Assembly: GCA_025677815.1 (NCBI GenBank)
Contig: JAIXMP010000001.1
Location: 1,364,001-1,428,000 of the forward strand
DNA: 64,000 bases
Direction: 5' to 3'
Origin: Phascolomyces articulosus
Taxonomy: Eukaryota; Mucoromycota; Mucoromycetes; Mucorales; Lichtheimiaceae
The translations under genes and the position numbers were made by a program. The notes beneath the pieces are model-generated. The model made no database searches. It was not told where the DNA came from and saw nothing but the letters and a program-made list of their open reading frames with translations. Of the stretch, positions 1 through 11,734 are shown in pieces. The first letter of the stretch is position 1. Every line of letters starts with the position of its first letter.

Positions 1-333
1 CACCGGATCCGATTTATCAAAATCGATGGTTATGCTGCATATACTTCCAAAGGCGTTCAATTATTAGCTGAAGATATAAATATGATATCTAATAGTAACA
101 AGGATAGTTCTGATGTAACCGTGAAGCTGCTGCCCATTACTTATTTGGATATGCATATTCCTCATGACATTCTACTGTCATTGGTTCAGAAAATGCATTC
201 GCTAAAGGAACTCTGTGTATATCAATACATAAGCGGCGATAGCTCATTGTCATCTTTCAATGACCGACAAGAGATTGAAGCTATTCTCTCTGAACGTGGT
301 GGCTCACTGAAAGTGTCATCCTATTGTCTATAA
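1..333 (+). CDS. C-terminal end of an unrecognised protein (partial)
   Basis: The frame is open from the first base of the window to a TAA at 331-333, so this is the last part of a gene that begins outside. About 110 residues are visible. They are soluble, with alternating leucine and isoleucine (segments such as DILLSLVQKMHSLKELCVYQ) that resemble the irregular leucine-rich tail of fungal F-box/LRR proteins. That resemblance is only a pattern and no F-box is in view. No signal peptide or membrane segment is present. A plain AT-rich 3' region with an AATAAAAG stretch near 453 follows. I do not recognise a specific function. Confidence 0.5.
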   Translation, partial: HRIRFIKIDGYAAYTSKGVQLLAEDINMISNSNKDSSDVTVKLLPITYLDMHIPHDILLSLVQKMHSLKELCVYQYISGDSSLSSFNDRQEIEAILSERGGSLKVSSYCL

Positions 334-669
334 TTTATGTTGTTGCTATTTGGTAATAATGATTTGTACACTATTATATATAGACAATATAGTAATTTAT
401 TGTTGTTATAGATAAATAGAAATATTATGCTTCTATATTTATCATTTTAACCTAATAAAAGTTGATCTTTGAAGAAAAAAAAAAAGTAAACCTAACCTAT
501 TCCATCCATTTTTCTTTTAATACAAACAATACATCATTGCACCAAGCATTACTCCGCGAAGCGCTGCCCAATCAAATGCAGAACTTTTTTTTTAAATCAT
601 AAATGCGTAAAGACAAAATATTTATAGTGAATTTATTCTTTCCATTTACTTAATCAAGAAAAAGACATT
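334..669. other. spacer: 3' end of the first gene and promoter of the Apc13-like gene
   Basis: AT-rich spacer with an AATAAA-like sequence near 453 and A and T homopolymers near 475 and 580. No open frame or RNA gene was seen. Confidence 0.5.
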
Positions 670-879
670 ATGGATAGTCATTTAACTGTCATTCATTGGC
701 AGACAAGAATTCTTCCTATTATTGCCGATGATTGGATTGGTTTAAAATTACCAGAAGAACCTGTAGCAGCCCCTGAAGAATATAACATGCGACAAACCGA
801 TGACGATGCGGAAATCAAGATCAAAACAACAAAGAAACCTAAAAAGATCCAATGGGATCATAATCCAATGGAGGAATAA
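670..879 (+). CDS. APC13: probable anaphase-promoting complex subunit Apc13 (Swm1 family)
   Basis: This is a 69-residue intronless frame. Residues 14-32 carry the pattern that recalls the Apc13 family: an isoleucine-rich start, then DDWIGLKLPEEPVAAPEE, comparable to the family's short motif of acidic residues, Trp, an L-P pair, an acidic residue and a Pro. A second Trp sits near residue 62 in a basic-then-Trp context (KKIQWDHNP), as in animal members. Apc13 is a small structural subunit that stabilises the TPR lobe of the APC/C ubiquitin ligase, and the length fits. The start was chosen as the first ATG, in an A-rich context after two in-frame stops. The family is weakly conserved, so a chance resemblance cannot be excluded. 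The gene stands alone between spacers. Confidence 0.55.
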   Translation: MDSHLTVIHWQTRILPIIADDWIGLKLPEEPVAAPEEYNMRQTDDDAEIKIKTTKKPKKIQWDHNPMEE

Positions 880-1816
880 TAATGAAATTCGAGAAGAGTC
901 ATACCCAAAATGTCCTATCTTTTTTTTTATTCCTCCATTAATTCATATATGATTGTATACTCAATATGGATATATTTCTTTTACAATACGACTATGAAAT
1001 CATATAATTTGGTTTCATCCATGTAGATATCCCAAAGGCTAATTCTGTCTCCTTTTTTTAATAATCATACAAATATATAATATTCTATTTCTTCTTATCT
1101 CATTTTAAATATATTTCTTCGTCGCCGTTCTCTCCTCTCCCCCCCCCCAAAAAAAAAGAAATAAATCAAGGTGTCATCAATAGAATTTTGAGAAGCAGAA
1201 ACTGGTTAAAAAAAGACAAGTAATATATTTTTAGAAATAGAGTGCTTCGATACCATTTGATTCTATGGTAAAGTGTGCACGGCTCTCTCTCTCAACTTTA
1301 GAAAAAAGGTTTAAATGGAGTATCTAGAAGGTTGAACAAAAGACTTTTAGTATAGTTGTTGTGGTACGTGAGACCTCCAAAAATGTGAAATTTTCTTTCT
1401 CTTCTCTGAATGGATATGTCTCGTTTTGCCACCAAAACTGAACAAACCCTTTTTTTAATCAGTTTGAAAACACAACATCTTTCATTCCATATTACACAAC
1501 ACCACTTTATTTTTTGTTCTCATAGTAAAATAATGATGAGATTTTATGGGACATTTTGCATACGAAAATATTAAAAAAAAAGGGAGCGGAAGGTCAATTT
1601 GGTCCAAAAGTAACCTTGATCGAGTCCAATCTTAATTAGGGAGCTTTTTCTTTTTTACTATTACGACCTACTATAACGACGGGGTCCAGTAGAATCGAGA
1701 GATTTCGGGTCTCTTAAGGGAAGCACACACACTTTATAGACATACTTCCTTGTACCTCTGTGACCCATACTCAAATATGTACACAAAAAAAAAAAATCTG
1801 AGTAAAAAATTTATTG
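880..1816. other. spacer without recognisable gene
   Basis: AT-rich non-coding sequence with homopolymer runs (a C10/A9 junction at 1140-1157) and no convincing frame on either strand. Its right end is the promoter of the wall-protein gene. Confidence 0.5.
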
Positions 1817-1824
1817 TATAAAAA
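1817..1824 (+). promoter_or_regulatory. TATA box of the wall-protein gene
   Basis: TATAAAAA lies 77 bases before the ATG at 1901, in a region rich in CTTT and TTTC pyrimidine tracts typical of strongly transcribed fungal genes. Confidence 0.55.
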
Positions 1825-1900
1825 GGCGTCTTTCGAATGAACACTCCAAATCAATTTCCCCAACTTCTTTTCCTTTCTTCTTTCCTTTCGCTTTGAAAAA

Positions 1901-2985
1901 ATGAAATTTACCGTTTTCGCTACCCTTGTCACTCTTTTCCTCGCCATTGCCGGTGTCTTTGCTCAACAAGATACCCCATTCTACACCACCTACCCTGTTG
2001 GTCAAACCAAGCTCGAAGCTGGTCAAGAGTAAGTTTTGTTAATTTTTCTATTCGTATCTCATTGATTAACTCATTTATTCACATCCTTCTTTTTCTCTTT
2101 TCATTTATTGTTATGATTACAGCATCACTATCCGTAAGTAATTCAATTATTCCGTTTGTTGGGTTATTTAATTGCGACTATCACATGCAATTGCATCTTC
2201 ATCTTTGTTGCTTTGTACGTAACCAATGGATTAATTAATATTATCATTTAATATAAATATATATTAGAATGGTTGAATGGTCTTGATCAACAAGTGACTG
2301 TTCGATTGCTTGAAGGTACCAACACCAACAACTTGAGCCCTACTGGTATTGAATTCACTGTTGAAGGTGCTTCTGGATCGTATGATTGGACTGTAAGTTT
2401 TTCAGAAAATTTGGAAGAAAAGAAGAGGGAAAAAAAAAAAAATAAATGAAAAAAAACAACAATGTGTAACCTTAATTGCACCACTCGGTTACTTGATTTT
2501 ATATTAGGTCCCCTCTTCTCTTGACCCCAGCGGAACCTATGCTCTTCAATACGTCTACACTAACGATGAAGGTTCTACGTAAGTTGTTGTTGATATAATG
2601 GAATTATTTTCCAAAAACCGAGGTATTCTAATTTGATTACGCGAATTTTATGCATCATATTATTGTTATGAATAGTGAATACAACTACTCTGGTGCTTTC
2701 ACTGTTGCTGGTGGTGAAGGCGCTTCTTCCTCTGCTCCTGCTTCCTCTTCTTCAGTCGCCGCTTCTTCTACTCCCGCTTCTTCCGCATCCGTTTCTGCTT
2801 CCGCTTCGCAAGAGCCATCTAGCTCCCCTGCCCCTGCCTCTTCATCTTCTGCTTCCCAAACCCAATCTGCCACTACTACTCCTGCTGCTGATGAAGATGA
2901 AGAAAGTGCTGCTGTCATGGGTGCCAAGTGGACCGCTGTCGCCATGGTTGCACCAGCTCTCATCGCTGCCGCTTTGGTCGCTTAG
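1901..2985 (+). CDS. Kre9/Knh1-like Ser-rich GPI-anchored wall protein
   Basis: Five exons close in phase: 1901-2028, 2123-2133, 2268-2392, 2508-2578 and 2676-2985, giving 214 residues. Residues 1-21 are a signal peptide (MKFTVFATLVTLFLAIAGVF, then AQQ). Residues about 30-115 form the Kre9/KNH-type beta domain, seen as an acidic residue then ITIQWLNG, VTVRLLEG and GSYDWTVPSSLDPSGTYALQ. A Ser/Ala/Pro-rich stalk, likely O-mannosylated, follows. The end has small residues and a hydrophobic tail (VAMVAPALIAAALVA), as expected for GPI attachment. The protein should act outside the plasma membrane or in the wall. Codons are biased to C-ending forms, suggesting high expression. The second exon is only 11 bases. 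The family is large in zygomycetes, so orthology to yeast Kre9 itself is not implied. Confidence 0.88.
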
Positions 2986-4929
2986 AATGGGTTGAAAAAG
3001 AAGCATCTTTCCTCTTAATATTCCCTCTCTCTCTGTGCCATGAATAATAATCCTATCTTTTTGTTTTAATATATTAAAAAATACTTATATTATTATTATT
3101 TACTTGCTACTTTTACCTATTAACTATTTTCTATTAAAAAAAAATACTTTGTTTATTTAACATTCCTGCGTCTTGATCGTTTTTGGTATAAACGTATATA
3201 TCTATTGTATCCATGTTCAATGGGTCCTAATAATAATAGACTTCTTAGTTTATTATTACCATTTGAACCCATTGACCATGGTCCACACGTTTTTTTAGAC
3301 TTGTGATACTATAAAGTTACACACACTAAAATGAGGTATTACAAGCTTTTTTAATAATAAGTATTACCCATGTCGATTTCCCAATCATATTTCATATATG
3401 GAGATTTTAAAGAAGTGGGAAAATCAAGCCATTCATTATGATTACCAAGGTCGAGCTCTTCTTCCTCTTGTTCTAAAATGATTATAATTTGAACACATGA
3501 GGAAAAATGAGAAAATTATAATCCTTTTTTAGGTGTAAAAAAATGTAAATCTTTTGATCCTGTTTTGAGCAAAATATAAGGCCATATTTTTTTTTATATA
3601 AAATGGTTGTACTTGAAAAAAGTGTTCCTCCTTTTCGATAATGAGTAAAAAAATAGGTTCATTCCACGTGATAGACTCTAACCATTCACCCGTTATGGAA
3701 TATTTATCAACCATTCCCTTTGTATATAATAATTATTACTTTTATAACAAAACGCAATTGCAAAAATATAAATTGAATTATATAGATGGATAGTTATAAC
3801 TGAGCATGATATGGAATGTCAATTGAATTATACATGTTATGAATTTTGATTATTAGTGTAAAGTATAAGTTTGCCAAGAAATAAAAGGTTTACAATTTTG
3901 GGGACGTTTCTGAGATTACATCCTATCATCATATATCTTCATCAGTATACAATTCTGCTATGTACGTATATGTGCATACAACAACGTGCTGTGGTGATAC
4001 ATGGATTCTTTCGGAGAGTACCGAGAGGTTATGAATAGCTTATTTAACATACTAACTAAAATAATCCCTTTTTCATTTATTTATTTTGTGAATGGAAGGG
4101 GTTATTATTGCTTTCAAAATTTTAATTAATAATAGTATTTTCTGTCTTTCTCCTTATATATTGGATCTCTATATAATTAGTCGAAGAATGAAAAAGGAGA
4201 AACAAATATTATTGTATTTGGTATGGGATTATATAAAAATATATCTTTTGTACTCTTATGTCTGCTACTGACCACGATTACACGATGTGTGACCTATGGA
4301 CATAAAGCGGTGGCGGGTAAAATCTGTCAGAAGTAAAAGCAGTATTATATAAAACTAGTTAGTACAAAAGTATCACTATGCAAGTGTTGTCATGTCCAAA
4401 TGACACTTGACTATTATTATTACTATTGCATGCTTTTTTAAATTACAAGTATAGAAAAATTGGGATTTGCTTTATAAAGGGGTAAGTCCGCCCCGTTTTT
4501 ATTTCATCCCCTTTCTTGTTCGATTGGTTTGCCATGCATTATCTATTTCCGTTGGTCCGAGTTCGTTCCCACGAAGAACACTTTAAGTTTTCTATATACC
4601 ATCACAAAGAAAGAAGCCGTGAAATTATATATTACACTTCCACACATCATCATTCAATGGAGTAAACAAATATGAATTGATAATGTGATTATGTTCTTGG
4701 CAAAAGAAAGGTTGTTCTAAATTTGTTTTGAGTATGAGGAGTAATTATTTATTATTAATAAATCAGCCCTGATGATCAAAATTATATTATGGGCTTCATT
4801 TCAATTGGTTTTATAATAAGATACATGTAAGGTCTATTACTATGTCATATTATAATTATTTCCTTCCTTTGTATATGGATCCCAGGTGTGTGTTTTGTGT
4901 TTTGGCGACATTTTATACACATTGGTGTA
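2986..4929. other. spacer without recognisable gene
   Basis: AT-rich sequence with scattered short frames only. The 61-codon minus-strand frame near 3529-3714 has no family signature or codon bias and looks accidental. No tRNA or other structured RNA was recognised. Confidence 0.45.
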
Positions 4930-6700
4930 TATCATAATACTAATAAACTCCATCTTGAATCAATCTCATAGGAAGTGCTCATAATTCACATCTTCAACGA
5001 GTATATCGTCCACTGTTAGATTCTCACTCCAAGATTGATCCGTTCGTCCGCAATTAACTTTATTTCTTTTCCAAATTTAATGAAATCGGATTATTGTTGG
5101 GAATATAATGATTTAGATAGATACTTCATTTTTGCTATCAACATACGAATCGTAGGATGCCATTCGCAACTTCATAATATCCAACGTAATCAGCTATGAG
5201 CTCAATCGGTTTATGGCATATATGCGTTTTATCCCGACGTATGGTAATGGAGACACGCTGAAAAATTCTTTTGAAAAGTGGAGGCAAGCAATTAATTCAT
5301 TTTCGGATGTAATCGAGTAGCTCCAAGTAGCAAAGTTTTCGATAACATTACTGAGGATATTGGCAGCCAAGCAAATATTATCTTCATTACTATTATCATT
5401 ATCGTCGACATCCTCTACCTCTTTTTTTTTCCTTCCTTCATTATCGCCATCATGGTCATCATCCAATTCAAGTACAGTGTGTTTAATTTTACAAATAAGC
5501 CGTTCGAGCCCTTTTGCTGGTATTTTTTTGTTAGCAGTGAGTTTTTCACCCATCATCATACATATTGTGCGAGCAGTAAATGGAGGTGAGCACCAGCCCT
5601 CTTTTGAGTCTAATTCGGTACTAACAATAGTATAATCAATATTACATTGTAGAAAAACGTATTCTCAAATATGCTCATAAAAACACGAATTCGTGTTTTT
5701 CAATTTAGAGTTTGAGTTTTTTTTTTGAAAATTATTTTCTACAGCGTTAGGATCAAATCGATGCAGTGAGGATGACTTTTGATTTAATCCAGTGATTCAA
5801 ATTGGCGGTGTTTTTCAGTGATGCTATGGTGGCAATGCGGTACTTTTTCAACAAGTTGGTAATATTTATACTATTTAAAATCCTGTGATTTGCTAGATTC
5901 CAAGTGAGTTGCACGTCAACCAACTAGCCAAAAGCATACATTCAATGTTTGTAATCATCATTACTGTACGTGGTACTGCTGGTCTTGTTAAAATTGGTAT
6001 ACTAACCCATCATGAAATAAAAGAATTATTAATTGTGTTTAATCAATTGATCTCTCGATATGTATAAATATCAACATATATGCTGCCATTATGATTACTA
6101 CGCTATTCTTTACTTTTTTGCCAGAATTGTTGATGATGATGATTGATTCCTTTATAGAAAAAAAAAAGACTCTTCTGTTAGTATTTTTACTATTAGTACT
6201 ATCACAATAATAAGTAAATGAAAACTGTTATCCTTGAAAAGGAACATATATATTTTTAGAACTTTGCCTATCTTTGTCAACGCGTTTTTATTGCCAGCCG
6301 TAATGTTCAAATCATCATGAACAGTTGTGTTGGGTACATTCACAGATGTAGATGGGGTTGTATTTTCTTGATTGATTGGTTTTATGAGTTGATCCCAACC
6401 TGCCAACCATTCTGAAACCTTCGTAGTTTGGCGAGAGCTTTTTCTGAGTCTCTCCAAATCAAGAAGCTCTTCTTTAATCAAATCAAGAACCTTATCCTGT
6501 TGGATATTTGGATTCTTATTCTTGAAATCTTTAAGAACATCCTGAAAAAACCATTCATTCACGGCAACCCTATGAAAGTACGGCGTTTTGAATGGGAAAA
6601 TAATAACAGAGAGATTAAAGGACTGACACTGCGGCTTGGGGGAGGGTTAAAGAAGAGAAAGAAAAGGTTCAAGATATGAAATAAGAGCTAAGATAGAAAT
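4930..6700 (-). pseudogene. decayed inverted copy of the unknown gene at 7682-9889
   Basis: Read on the minus strand, this repeats the plus-strand gene between 7.6 and 9.8 kb in the same order: leader, the exon starting near NEWFFQDVLKDF, the acidic segment and the later part. The copy is broken. The ATG used by the other copy is ACG here, and the putative donor AG|GTAAAG is AG|GCAAAG. A palindromic element sits at 5648-5743. A deletion near 5270 shifts the frame after SITSENE, and several stops occur between 4930 and 5190. Conversely, this copy keeps the frame intact near 5540 where the other copy lost a base. Homology fades near 4930 and near 6700. The function of the ancestral gene is unknown; see the entry for the other copy. 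Confidence 0.75.
5648..5743. mobile_element. 96-bp foldback mini-element (MITE-like) inside the pseudogene
   Basis: Terminal inverted repeats TGTAGAAAA (5648-5656) and TTTTCTACA (5735-5743) bracket a segment absent from the sister copy at about 8970. Its middle holds a perfect 22-bp palindrome, 5679-5700, made of AAAAACACGAA and its complement, with an EcoRI-type GAATTC centre. There is no coding capacity. No clean target duplication is visible because the flanks have diverged. Confidence 0.6.
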
Positions 6701-7021
6701 ATGCGTAGTTCAAGGTTGATGAATGATGACTGTTTAGGATTGATTACTATGAATCATTGATGATTGATACAACGAGTTCAAGTGGTTGAGCATAGAATGA
6801 TAAATTTGTGACATATTATTGATATTCGTAACACTACCCTTCTTTTTCACTGATGAAACGGGTTGGGTGTTTTGCGTTACAAGTTGATATATAAAAAAAG
6901 AATATCTTGTGGCGTTGTAAAACTTATTTCATGAAGCGGGAAAAAAAGCTATATATACCTTCGTGGCACCAAAAGACAAAACCAAAAAATGATAAAAAGG
7001 TCGTCAGCTCTAATTGTAGTC
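6701..7021. other. spacer between the inverted copies
   Basis: AT-rich sequence without a supported gene. It lies between the leader of the minus-strand pseudogene and a broken frame. Confidence 0.4.
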
Positions 7022-7528
7022 TCAGGAGCTTGGTCTTGTTTGATTGCTATTGTTGAACTCAGGTTGTGTGAAAAATGAAGAGGATGGTGATGTGCATGAA
7101 TGTTGTGTCAGGTGCATTTGTTGTGTAACTATCGGGCTAGGAACTCCATTGTTATAATACGTCTGTTGCGGATACATCAGATTCTGTTGCTGTTGTGACA
7201 CCAATAAAGTTAAAGATTTCATGTGTTTTATCAGCGCAGCCATATCTTCTTTCGATTTTTGACGGTCTTGTTGACGATCGAGTTATAGACCGTCTAGACG
7301 ATCTGATGTATTATGATGATGGTCAGACTTTTCATCTACATTCGTGTGACGCGACGGGGATGGAGTGTCCTTTTGTGCAGAAGAGTCGTTAAAGCTTGTG
7401 CAGCTGGTTCTCTGATAAATGAAGATGTTGCCTTTTTTGAACCCTTCCAATGAAGTAGTTTTTTGGCTTCTCATTTTTCCTCTAGAACCGTTTCTGGATG
7501 GGTTTATACTTAGAATATTTGTCCGCAC
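7022..7528 (-). pseudogene. unknown open frame interrupted by one in-frame stop
   Basis: On the minus strand one frame runs from about 7528 to 7022 with a single TAA (at 7283-7285) between RLDGL and LDRQQDRQKSKED. The upstream part is Ser/Thr/His-rich (SPSRHTNVDEKSDHHHNTSD). The downstream part is Gln/Asn-rich with a short amphipathic stretch (MAALIKHMKSLTLLVSQQQQ). That composition would fit a low-complexity DNA-binding or Gag-like protein, but no domain is recognised. It sits in the spacer between two inverted pseudogenes, so it may be a further remnant of the duplicated unit. It could also be chance. Confidence 0.35.
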
Positions 7529-7681
7529 AGTTTTATGAAGAAAAAAATGCAGGAGACACTAATAAGGAAAAGTATTTATATCATGAAAAAAAAGATTGTT
7601 CCATATCAAACCTCTTCTTTATCTTCCCTCAATCCGCAGCTCCAGTCCTTTACTCTCACTGTTATCATTTTCCCATTCAAA

Positions 7682-8462
7682 ATGTCGTACTTTAACAATG
7701 TTGCCATGAATAAATGGTTTTTTCAGGATGTTCTTAAAGATTTCAAGAATAAGAATCCAAATATTGTCGTGATAATTATGGCGGATCAATACCAAGCCAA
7801 TAGAAATGGAGATAACAGAAGAGTAGTGATAAAATAAAGAGTAACGTGAAAGATGTCGTTTATTGTTTTAATGGTCAGGGGTATTTATATGTTTTCTAAC
7901 TACTTGTGATAATAATAAATTATATAATAAAACTAATGATAATAATATGTATACGTGGAATAATGGAGGATGCGATACGTGTTCATGACTGTCAATTGAA
8001 TACGTGTTCGAATAATTAATAAGATGATGGATGATAAATACGTGGCATAATAAAATGCAAATACGATAGCAGCGATAAGGTGTTACAAAAATAAATTAAA
8101 AAAGGAAATGGTAGTAACCCTTATTTTTAGTTACGACAATATCCAACAGGATAAGGTTCTTGATTTGATTAAAGAAGAGCTTCTTGATTTGGAGAGACTC
8201 AGAAAAAGCTCTCGCCAAACTACGAAGGTTTCAGAATGGTTGGCAGGTTGGGATCAACTCATAAAACCAATCAATCAAGAAAATACAACCCCATCTACAT
8301 CTGTGAATGTATCTAACACAACTGTTCATGATGATTTGAACATTACGGCTGGCAATAAAAACACGTTGTCAAAGAGAGGTAAAGCTCTAAAACATACATG
8401 ATACCTTCTATGTATAGCAGTTTTCTAATGACTTGTTCACCTTTATTTTATTAATTTTCGTA

Positions 8463-8493
<31 letters not shown>

Positions 8494-9889
8494 CATGGAA
8501 TTCTTCCTTCCTATTGAGAACTCCACTAACTCCACCAGCTCCACCACCAATGGTCAACAACGGCAACTAAGCACTTATGGGAAAAAAAGAAAGCGCACCA
8601 CAGTAATAATAATGATAACAAATATACATATATATACATATATACTTAAACATATCAAACGATCAATGGATTCAATTCCATTAATATGTCTTTTTTTTCG
8701 TGGGTTAGTATAATAACGATAATCACAAACGTCGAACATATGCTTTTGACTACTCGGTTGACGTGCAGATCACATAGAAACCATCAAGCTAATGGGTGGT
8801 TAACAATATAAATATCACCAAATTGTTCAAAAAGTTCCGCAGCGACACCATAGCATTAGCCAGGAGCAACGCCAATTTGAGTGATAACAGAGTGTTATCG
8901 CTGAGTAACATATTTGTCATTAGATTAAATCACAAATCATCTTCACTGCACCAATTTGATCCTTATTATTATAATGTTGTTACTACCGAATTAAACGTAA
9001 AAGAGGGCTGGTGTTCACTTCCATTTGCTGTTCGCACAATTTGTATGATGATGGATGAAAAATCACTGCTAACAAAAAAATGCCAACAAAAGCACTCGAA
9101 CGACTTGTTTGTAAAATGAAACATATTGCACTTGGATTGGATGATAACCTTGACTATGATAATGAAGGAGGAGGAAAAGAAGAGGTCGAGGATTTCGACG
9201 ATAATGATGACAATGAAGATAACATTTGCTTGGTGACCAATATCCTCAGTAATGTTGTCGAAAACTTTGCTACTTGGAGCTACTCTATTACATCCGAAAA
9301 TGAATTTATTGATCAGCACTTACCTCCATTTCTCAAAAGAATTTTTCGTCATGTCTCCATTGCCATGCGCCGGGGTGAAACACATATTTGCAATAAACCG
9401 AATGAACTCATGGCTGGTTACGTTGGATATCATGAAGTTGCGAATGGATCAACGTATGATTTGTTGACTGTAGTGGTAAAACTTCCATCCGAGTCATCAC
9501 AATCCCAACTACAATCAGATTTCATTAAAGTTGGAAAAGAAATGAAGACAATGTTGGACGAATTGACCAATCTTGGTGTGGAAAAACCAAATGTAGCTGG
9601 TATACTCGTTGAAGGTCATGAGCTATCTACGTTTTCAATGAGATTAGTTCATGATGATGTTTACATAATGAGGCAGCATGATCACCTTCGTTTGTTACAA
9701 ACACCCGAGAGTATTGTACTTGTACCTTCGATTATTGAATACATGATGCAACTTGCAACTTTGTTACAGGATACGGTGAACGAAATTGATAAACGCGTAT
9801 TATCAAATGAACGAGCAACATCACCTCATTACTGGCAACAGACGTCTGCAGGGATTCCCCAACGTACATCGATTCCGCGATATAAATAA
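7682..9889 (+). pseudogene. unknown Mucoromycota-type protein gene, broken by an LTR and a frameshift
   Basis: The best start is ATG 7682 (SYFNNVAMNKWFFQDVLKDF). The first coding segment is split by an inserted solo LTR and resumes at 8142 with QQDKVLDLIKEELLDLERLR and a Ser/Thr/Asn-rich tail. A probable donor is at 8378. Later exonic parts cover 8495-8610 and 8796-9080. A one-base deletion at about 9062, judged against the sister copy, throws the frame. The last 269 codons (9080-9889) are open: an acidic stretch, then SENEFIDQHLPPFLKRIF, KLPSESSQSQ, NVAGILVEGHELSTFSMRL and IEYMMQLATLLQDT. From memory, this motif order resembles an expanded family of unknown function in Mucorales. The C-terminal part could still be translated alone. 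Confidence 0.65.
7765..8138 (+). mobile_element. solo LTR (TG..CA, 374 bp) with ATAT target duplication
   Basis: Comparison with the uninterrupted sister copy near 6504 shows an exact insertion. It begins TGTCGTGATAATTATGG and ends TTACGACA, so the ends are TG and CA within a perfect 6-bp inverted repeat TGTCGT/ACGACA. It is flanked by ATAT at 7761-7764 and 8139-8142. The interior has no transposase, several AATAAA-like sequences and a TATA-like stretch. Length, termini and short duplication fit a solo LTR of a Ty3/gypsy-type element. A DNA-transposon MITE with a TA duplication and TTGTCGT ends is the alternative reading of the same bases. Confidence 0.65.
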
Positions 9890-11734
9890 TATTGTTATAG
9901 TCGTCATCATTATTGTACAAGACGAACATATAAACTCCAAGAATTTGATATAAACACATACACACGCATAAATAAATATATACCTACCAGATCACCTACA
10001 CAGTTTATTACTCTTCTTACATGTATCCATTATTAAAAATAAAATCAAAAATAAATGTAGGTAGCTATGAAGGAGCTTATCCTTTTCTTCATCTTCATCC
10101 ATTATTATTCTTTTTGTATAGTGGCAACTAAAACAAGTATGTGCTACACAATCTATCTTGTACATGTAGGTCAAAATTACTTGACTTCCTTCAGTACAAA
10201 CATAAATAAATAGATATATTTTAGCCAGCTGTAATTTTTCATATCACCATCGTATCATTGAAAGTTTTAAATAATCCCGTTTGTAAAACATGGAGTAGGC
10301 TGCATGACTCTTCAAAAAAAATAGAAACAATCATGGCTGGGCATCAAGAGCTGAATATAAGAAAAAATAATGTGGAGGGTTATTATATAACCTGTAGAAA
10401 CTGTATAATAGGAGTGTCAAGTCCAGATGATGAAACATGTTGCTTTGACCCACTTTCCTTTCTATCATGAGGATACTTTTACTTAACAACTTCATTTCGT
10501 TATTGTTAAATTATAAGGAATACATGTCTCTTTTCCTGAAATAAATAATTACACGTTCTATTTATTCTTTTATCTTTTTCAGATAGCACCCATCGCTATT
10601 ATTTTCATGAAATATTCAAGGCTGTAATTTACTATTCCATTTTCAATTGATAACGTATATGGTGTATATATAAGTGTAAGAAACGATTGTTATGCGTTTG
10701 ACATTATTTATTTTAGAGTTTTACATATTAAAATTCTTCCTAACACCCAAAGCGATGTTTCAAATTACACTCACTCAGCTAAATAAATTGGCATTACCGG
10801 ACAACTTATTTTGTCTACGTATAAACGCTATTTCTCATAAATAGAAAGAAAATATATTCTTCAGCGTGATAGAGAGTTGATTAAAAATTTATTTAGAACG
10901 ATATTTTTACACAAACTTTTTTTGAGGAAGCTATTGCCTGTCGAAGAGAGGACAAAAAAATGACGGTTAAAACTGATCTGCCCCACACATCACTCTTATC
11001 GTATATCGTATTCAGCGCGGTACAATTAGAAAGCGTGTAAATATCCACTTCAAAAATATCCAATGAAGAGCAACTTTGAATGATCCTTTTATTTGAAATA
11101 TACCTTATTTTAGTATTTTATTATATAGGCTATAATGGTATTGATCTACTAAATTATTGTGACATGTCTCGCAAGTTAGAAATAAATGTTACTAGTGAAC
11201 TTCTCTTTCCGGTGAACTTTAAAATGGACGACAAATACGCATAATGCAAAATGTGATGGGTTAGTCCTGAGGACTAATCTGAATCTGTATCATTAATAAG
11301 TGCGATGGCTAATAATCTTTCTACTTTAAATAGTGTCTAAGTCCTAAATGTTTGCTCTTTGACCTTCAGAGAGTAGAAAACATGAGAAAGGTAGGGAAAC
11401 TTACTATTGGTACATATTCAAATTTAGTCCTCTGGAATAATCTCAATTGTCCGTCGCTATGCTCCAGAAAATTATACTGCATCTACAGTAGTACATTGAG
11501 ATATGAGATCAAAAAGAAACTTTGAACATAAAAATTCGCGCACAATAAATTAATTCATGCACACATCAAAATCTCTACATATATCCAGTTGAAAAATTAC
11601 ACCACAAAACTTCAAACGTAGCATTTGTTTCCGCCCACTTCAAATACAGTATATAAGTCCATAGTGGAGGCGTAGCGAAACTGCTTCGGTTAAATGACTC
11701 GGAGCGAAGCAAGGTAGGTTGAGGTTGATGGTGA
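9890..11734. other. spacer without recognisable gene
   Basis: AT-rich. Short frames near 9992-10174, 10258-10470 and 11575-11784 have no family features. A small palindrome TTAGTCC-TGA-GGACTAA sits near 11262-11278. No tRNA was seen. Confidence 0.45.

Noticed and set aside
2675..2995. Overlapping Leu/Pro-rich frame in the wall-protein stalk, plus an antisense frame at 2685-2963.
   Set aside because: Both are shadows of the GCT/TCT-rich Ser/Ala stalk; the sense frame has a signal peptide, domain and GPI tail.
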